DNA from: an uncultured Clostridia bacterium
Lineage (GTDB): Bacteria; Bacillota; Clostridia; Lachnospirales; Lachnospiraceae
Reading direction: 5' to 3'
Assembly (NCBI GenBank): GCA_947167565.1
Contig: CAMVIN010000008.1
Span: 1-35,859, forward strand
DNA: 35,859 nucleotides
Below are positions 32,990 to 35,859 of the stretch, one piece after another; position 1 is the first letter of the stretch, and each line of letters begins with the position of its first letter. The position numbers and the translations under genes were made by a program. The notes beneath the pieces are model-generated. The model did not search any database. It worked only from the letters and a program-made list of their open reading frames with translations, and was not told the origin of the DNA.

Positions 32990-34341
32990 GTGAAGCAAGC
33001 ACTCTATATTGAAGTGACCGAGGCGGCGGAATCTGCAGAAAATTCTGCTACAGAAAACACAGACGAAACTGAGGATGATTCCGCTAATAAGGAAGCAGAG
33101 GAGCCGGATACCTTCACCTACGGCGACAAGAACCAGTTGATTTCCTATACCGACCCGGAGGGCAGGACAGAAAATTATACGTATGATATCAACAGCAACC
33201 TGACCAAGACGGTAGATAAGAATGGGAATACACATAAAAATACATATGATGGCGAATCCAAGCTGACATCGGTAACGGATGAAGATGGAGAAGAAGTCGT
33301 GGGCTACGCTTATGATACCGACGGTAATTTATCGGAACGAACAGTGGCGGGCAATGGCATGACAACAAGTTACGTCTATGATTACCAGAAACGGCTGACA
33401 ACGCTAAAGAACAGCACCGGCTCCGGCGTGATTTCAGAATATACGTCAGAATATCTGGCGAACGGTCAAAAGTCAAAGAAAATATCGAAAGTACAGAACA
33501 AGGACGGTAAGACCGAAGAGAAGACAGTCTTTGTCTGGGACGGAGATCAGCTGGTGATGGAATTGTCCGAGGGTGGAAAAGTAAAGAAACGTTATATAAG
33601 AGGAAATGACCTTGTGTTTGCTGATAAGGGGAATTCTTCAGAGAAAACGTTCTATGTGACGGACACTCATGGAAATGTGGTACAGCTGACGGATGACAGT
33701 GGTAAGGTGACGAAGACGTATGAGTATGACTCCTTTGGCAATGAAGTAAAACCGGAAAAGAAGGATGAAAACCCGTTCCGCTACTGCGGGGAATACTATG
33801 ATAAGGAGACGGAGGAAGTCTATCTCAGAGCAAGGTACTATCAGCCGGCAGTGGGAAGATTTTTGACAAGAGATAGTTATACCGGGGAGAGTGATGAGCC
33901 GGAGAGCCTGCATCTGTATACGTATTGCGAGAACGATGGGGTAAACTGTGTTGATCCGAGTGGGCATGATGCGATATGGTTGCAATATAAACATGGGGCA
34001 GCAGAACAGGGACATACAGTTTTGCTTATTCAAAATAGAAAATTGAAATGGTTTTATTTTTACTGGGGAGCACAAAGCGGAGTGATTGAAAAAGTTTTGG
34101 GTCCCTATGACAAAATAGTAAAGTTGGCAAATGTTAAAATAAAGCGAAATTTGTATGCTTTAAAGGTGATTTTAATAAAAGTTTGAAAAAAGCAAGACAA
34201 CTACATGGGCCATATAGTATAATTTTTAGTAATTGTTATCATGAATCGTTTAAAAGACCGAATAAAGCGTTTGAACGGTTGATAGAATTAATAAAGATAA
34301 ATGGAAGTGGTCAGCAAAAAAAGTGGTGTATATCGGATTGA
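32990..34341 (+). pseudogene. RHS/YD-repeat core with C-terminal toxin module, frameshifted, no N-terminus
   Basis: About 320 codons of YD repeats (DPEGRTENYTYD, DKNGNTHKNTYDG, YAYDTDGNLSERTV) lead into the RHS core end, RYYQPAVGRFLTRDSYTGESD and LHLYTYCENDGVNCVDPSGHD, which marks the point where toxin tips are exchanged. The tip follows: GHTVLLIQNRKLKWFYFYWG, then the frame ends at 34186. The sequence continues in the next frame as KGDFNKSLKKARQLHGPYS and IIFSNCYHESFK, ending at 34341, so one base was lost near 34158-34166, most simply an A in TTAAAGG. The tip layout, GHT then NCYH, resembles permuted papain-like (LRAT/NlpC-P60) enzymes. There is no ribosome site and no RHS N-terminus, so it looks like a displaced cassette. 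Confidence 0.8.
33797..33940 (+). repeat. RHS core-end repeat, copy 1
   Basis: This 144-bp segment matches 35344-35487 at 140 positions. The four differences are all at third codon positions and silent, so both encode the same 48 residues, from YDKETEEVYLRARYYQP to TYCENDG. It is the homology block that allows RHS tips to be swapped. Confidence 0.9.
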
Positions 34342-34386
34342 TTTGGTAAAGATAAGAGAATATTTGATTTGTTGAAAGGAGTTTTT

Positions 34387-35307
34387 ATGCGGAAAAAAAT
34401 TGTGGTCCCGGTAATTATTTGTAGCAGTGCTATTATACTTGGGTTATGCATATTTTTTATTTACCTATTTTTGAATAATAATCACAAGAAAGACCAATTT
34501 TCTGAATTATTGGAATTAAAAACGTTAGACACAGAGATACAGCATTGTCATAATATGGATGAAAAATACCAATTGACAGATGAGCATTTGCTGTATTTAG
34601 ATTCATCTAATTATAAATCTGATTTATATTGTGTCAACCGCCAGGACAAGTCTTCGAAAATTATAATTAAGCAGGTGTTGAGTTTTATTGAATCTGATGA
34701 AAAAATATATTACTTAAAATCAGATTATGGTGGTTCGGTAGGTGGAATCTATTGCTATGACACAATAACGGGTGAGAACCGAACGATAGTTTCTGAAGAG
34801 TTATGTGTGCAGTGGTTTACTGTTTATAATAGCAAGATTTTTTTATATTATTACGATGATGATGATGAGAATTTCGCGATAGGGCGATGTGGGGTGAATG
34901 GCGGAAAAATTAAGGAACTTATGATGTATGATGCGGATATACCTTTTAAAGCGATATTATGTGACGATGCAATTGTTTTTTTTAAATTAGATGCAATTGA
35001 TATCGTCTCATGGGCGGACACAGAGGTTAAAACATTATTGAGTATGGATTCTTTTGTGGATTACAATATAGCATATCTTGATGGACAAATACTCATTTCT
35101 GTAGAAGGGTATCAAATAGATGCAAATTATAATCACGTAAAATTAGATAAGGAGTGGAATGGTGTCTGGGTATTTAATTATTCGGAGTGGAAAAGTAAGC
35201 GAAATGATTATGAATTGAGTAAAATAGCAGAGAAACCTGTGAATAAGATGGTTATTAAAGATAATAAATTATATGATCAAAATGATGAAAAGATTGAAAT
35301 TAAATAG
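34387..35307 (+). CDS. Gene C: membrane-anchored beta-propeller-like protein, possible immunity protein
   Basis: A 306-residue protein with a basic N-terminus and one membrane helix (about 6-29, VVPVIICSSAIILGLCIFFIYLF), then an extracellular domain of strand pairs. It is clearly homologous to gene B along most of its length (YYLKSDY, YCYDTITGE, VQWFTVYNSKI, YQIDANYNHVKLDKEWNGVW, DNKLYD). AAAGGAG lies 5 bases before ATG 34387; the TTG at 34369 would overlap the ribosome site. It lies directly after the first toxin module, the usual place for its immunity gene, and directly before the second RHS fragment. Its intact state beside two broken RHS pieces suggests selection to keep it. Confidence 0.78.
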   Translation: MRKKIVVPVIICSSAIILGLCIFFIYLFLNNNHKKDQFSELLELKTLDTEIQHCHNMDEKYQLTDEHLLYLDSSNYKSDLYCVNRQDKSSKIIIKQVLSFIESDEKIYYLKSDYGGSVGGIYCYDTITGENRTIVSEELCVQWFTVYNSKIFLYYYDDDDENFAIGRCGVNGGKIKELMMYDADIPFKAILCDDAIVFFKLDAIDIVSWADTEVKTLLSMDSFVDYNIAYLDGQILISVEGYQIDANYNHVKLDKEWNGVWVFNYSEWKSKRNDYELSKIAEKPVNKMVIKDNKLYDQNDEKIEIK

Positions 35308-35337
35308 ACATGCGGTTCATGACCAATGCGGACGGTG

Positions 35338-35808
35338 ATGACGTATGATAAGGAGACGGAGGAAGTCTATCTCAGGGCAAGGTACTATCAGCCGGCAGTG
35401 GGAAGATTTTTGACGAGGGATAGTTATACCGGAGAGAGTGATGAGCCGGAGAGCCTGCATCTGTATACGTATTGCGAGAACGATGGGATGTTGGGGCGGC
35501 AATTGTACCTTTTATTCCAGGCTCATATACAGCAAAGGCGGTTAAAGGTGGCGTTAAAATTGCTACAAAAATACGGAAGGTTGATAAAGTTGTAAATAGT
35601 GGCAAAGTTATTGTAAAATTTCAAAAAAATGCTAAAGCAAAAAAAATCAAAAATTTTAGTAAACTTATTAAGAACGGTAAAATCACGATTAAGGTGGCAA
35701 GCAAAGCATCTGATTTTAGAAAAGAGAATGTATAAAGCATTTAACAATAATGCAGTGAAGAAAAACAACATGCTTTCAATACCGCTTGGAAAAGGCAATT
35801 TACATTAG
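35338..35808 (+). pseudogene. Truncated RHS core joined out of frame to a pre-toxin region
   Basis: The fragment starts abruptly within the RHS core at about 35344 and reads 48 residues identical to copy 1 up to YCENDG. It then switches at about 35487-35490 to a different frame that reads DVGAAIVPFIPGSYTAKAVKGG and a Lys/Val-rich stretch to a stop at 35735. DVGAAIVPFIPG is typical of the segment between RHS core and toxin in other proteins. A further frame continues after 35728 as MYKAFNNNAVKKNNMLSIPLG to a stop at 35808; MLSIPL faintly recalls HNH-type RHS toxins, which is weak. At least two frame changes and a 5' truncation make it non-functional as it stands. Confidence 0.7.
35344..35487 (+). 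repeat. RHS core-end repeat, copy 2
   Basis: Second copy of the 144-bp block described at 33797-33940, with four silent differences. Recombination between the copies would remove the first toxin tip and gene C and join the first RHS core to the second pre-toxin segment. Confidence 0.9.
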
Positions 35809-35859
35809 GAGCTTCCTGTATAATTTAAATATAGGAAGTTCACAAGAAGGAAGTTGATA

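Overview
The window looks like a chromosomal segment of a gut-type Firmicute, most likely a Lachnospiraceae (Clostridia). The signs are moderate GC, strong AGGAGG-type ribosome sites, TTG and GTG starts, sigma-A promoters with 17-bp spacers, a four-subunit ferredoxin-dependent 2-oxoacid oxidoreductase, a cytoplasmic subtilase of the kind common in spore-forming clostridia, a DUF1292 protein and YD-repeat (RHS) proteins. I saw no rRNA, tRNA, CRISPR array or intact transposase. Family names come from reading motifs; no search was run.

0-4.2 kb (+): the 3' end of a Fic-domain gene, a UvrD/Rep-type helicase 4 bp downstream, a tiny Cys-rich membrane protein overlapping it by 4 bp, and an AAA ATPase/PD-(D/E)XK protein. 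4.2-7.4 kb (-): a DUF1292 protein, a membrane-anchored beta-propeller protein and its ECF sigma factor. 7.4-9.9 kb (+): a PD-(D/E)XK nuclease fused to an Fe-S (DinG/XPD-type) helicase, possibly translated from a leaderless mRNA. 10.0-12.2 kb: an orphan prepilin-like gene converging end-to-end on a polyprenyl-phosphate sugar-1-phosphate transferase. 12.3-15.3 kb (+): an HtrA protease and a divergent ClpX in one operon, closed by a strong terminator. 15.4-17.8 kb: a decayed DUF4143 ATPase and a subtilase. 17.8-20.6 kb (+): hisC and a chemoreceptor. 20.7-21.8 kb (-): an HD-GYP protein. 21.9-25.4 kb (+): a polysaccharide set (O-antigen polymerase/ligase-like, GT2, CDP-glycerol glycerophosphotransferase-like) that may work with the initiating transferase at 10.7 kb. 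25.5-29.6 kb (+): porG-porD-porA-porB and a LysR regulator, then a convergent lipoprotein gene.

30.35-35.86 kb is the accessory part and the most interesting. Decayed coding fragments are followed by three related beta-propeller-like membrane or lipoprotein genes (here called A, B and C) alternating with promoterless pieces of RHS core and C-terminal toxin modules. One RHS module carries a single-base frameshift inside a C-terminal domain whose His then Asn-Cys layout resembles permuted papain-like (LRAT/NlpC-P60) enzymes. The second has lost most of its core and joins a pre-toxin region out of frame. Two identical 75-bp palindromic elements sit in the 5' regions of genes A and B. I read this as the graveyard or reservoir end of a polymorphic RHS toxin-immunity locus, in which presumptive immunity genes were kept while toxins decayed.
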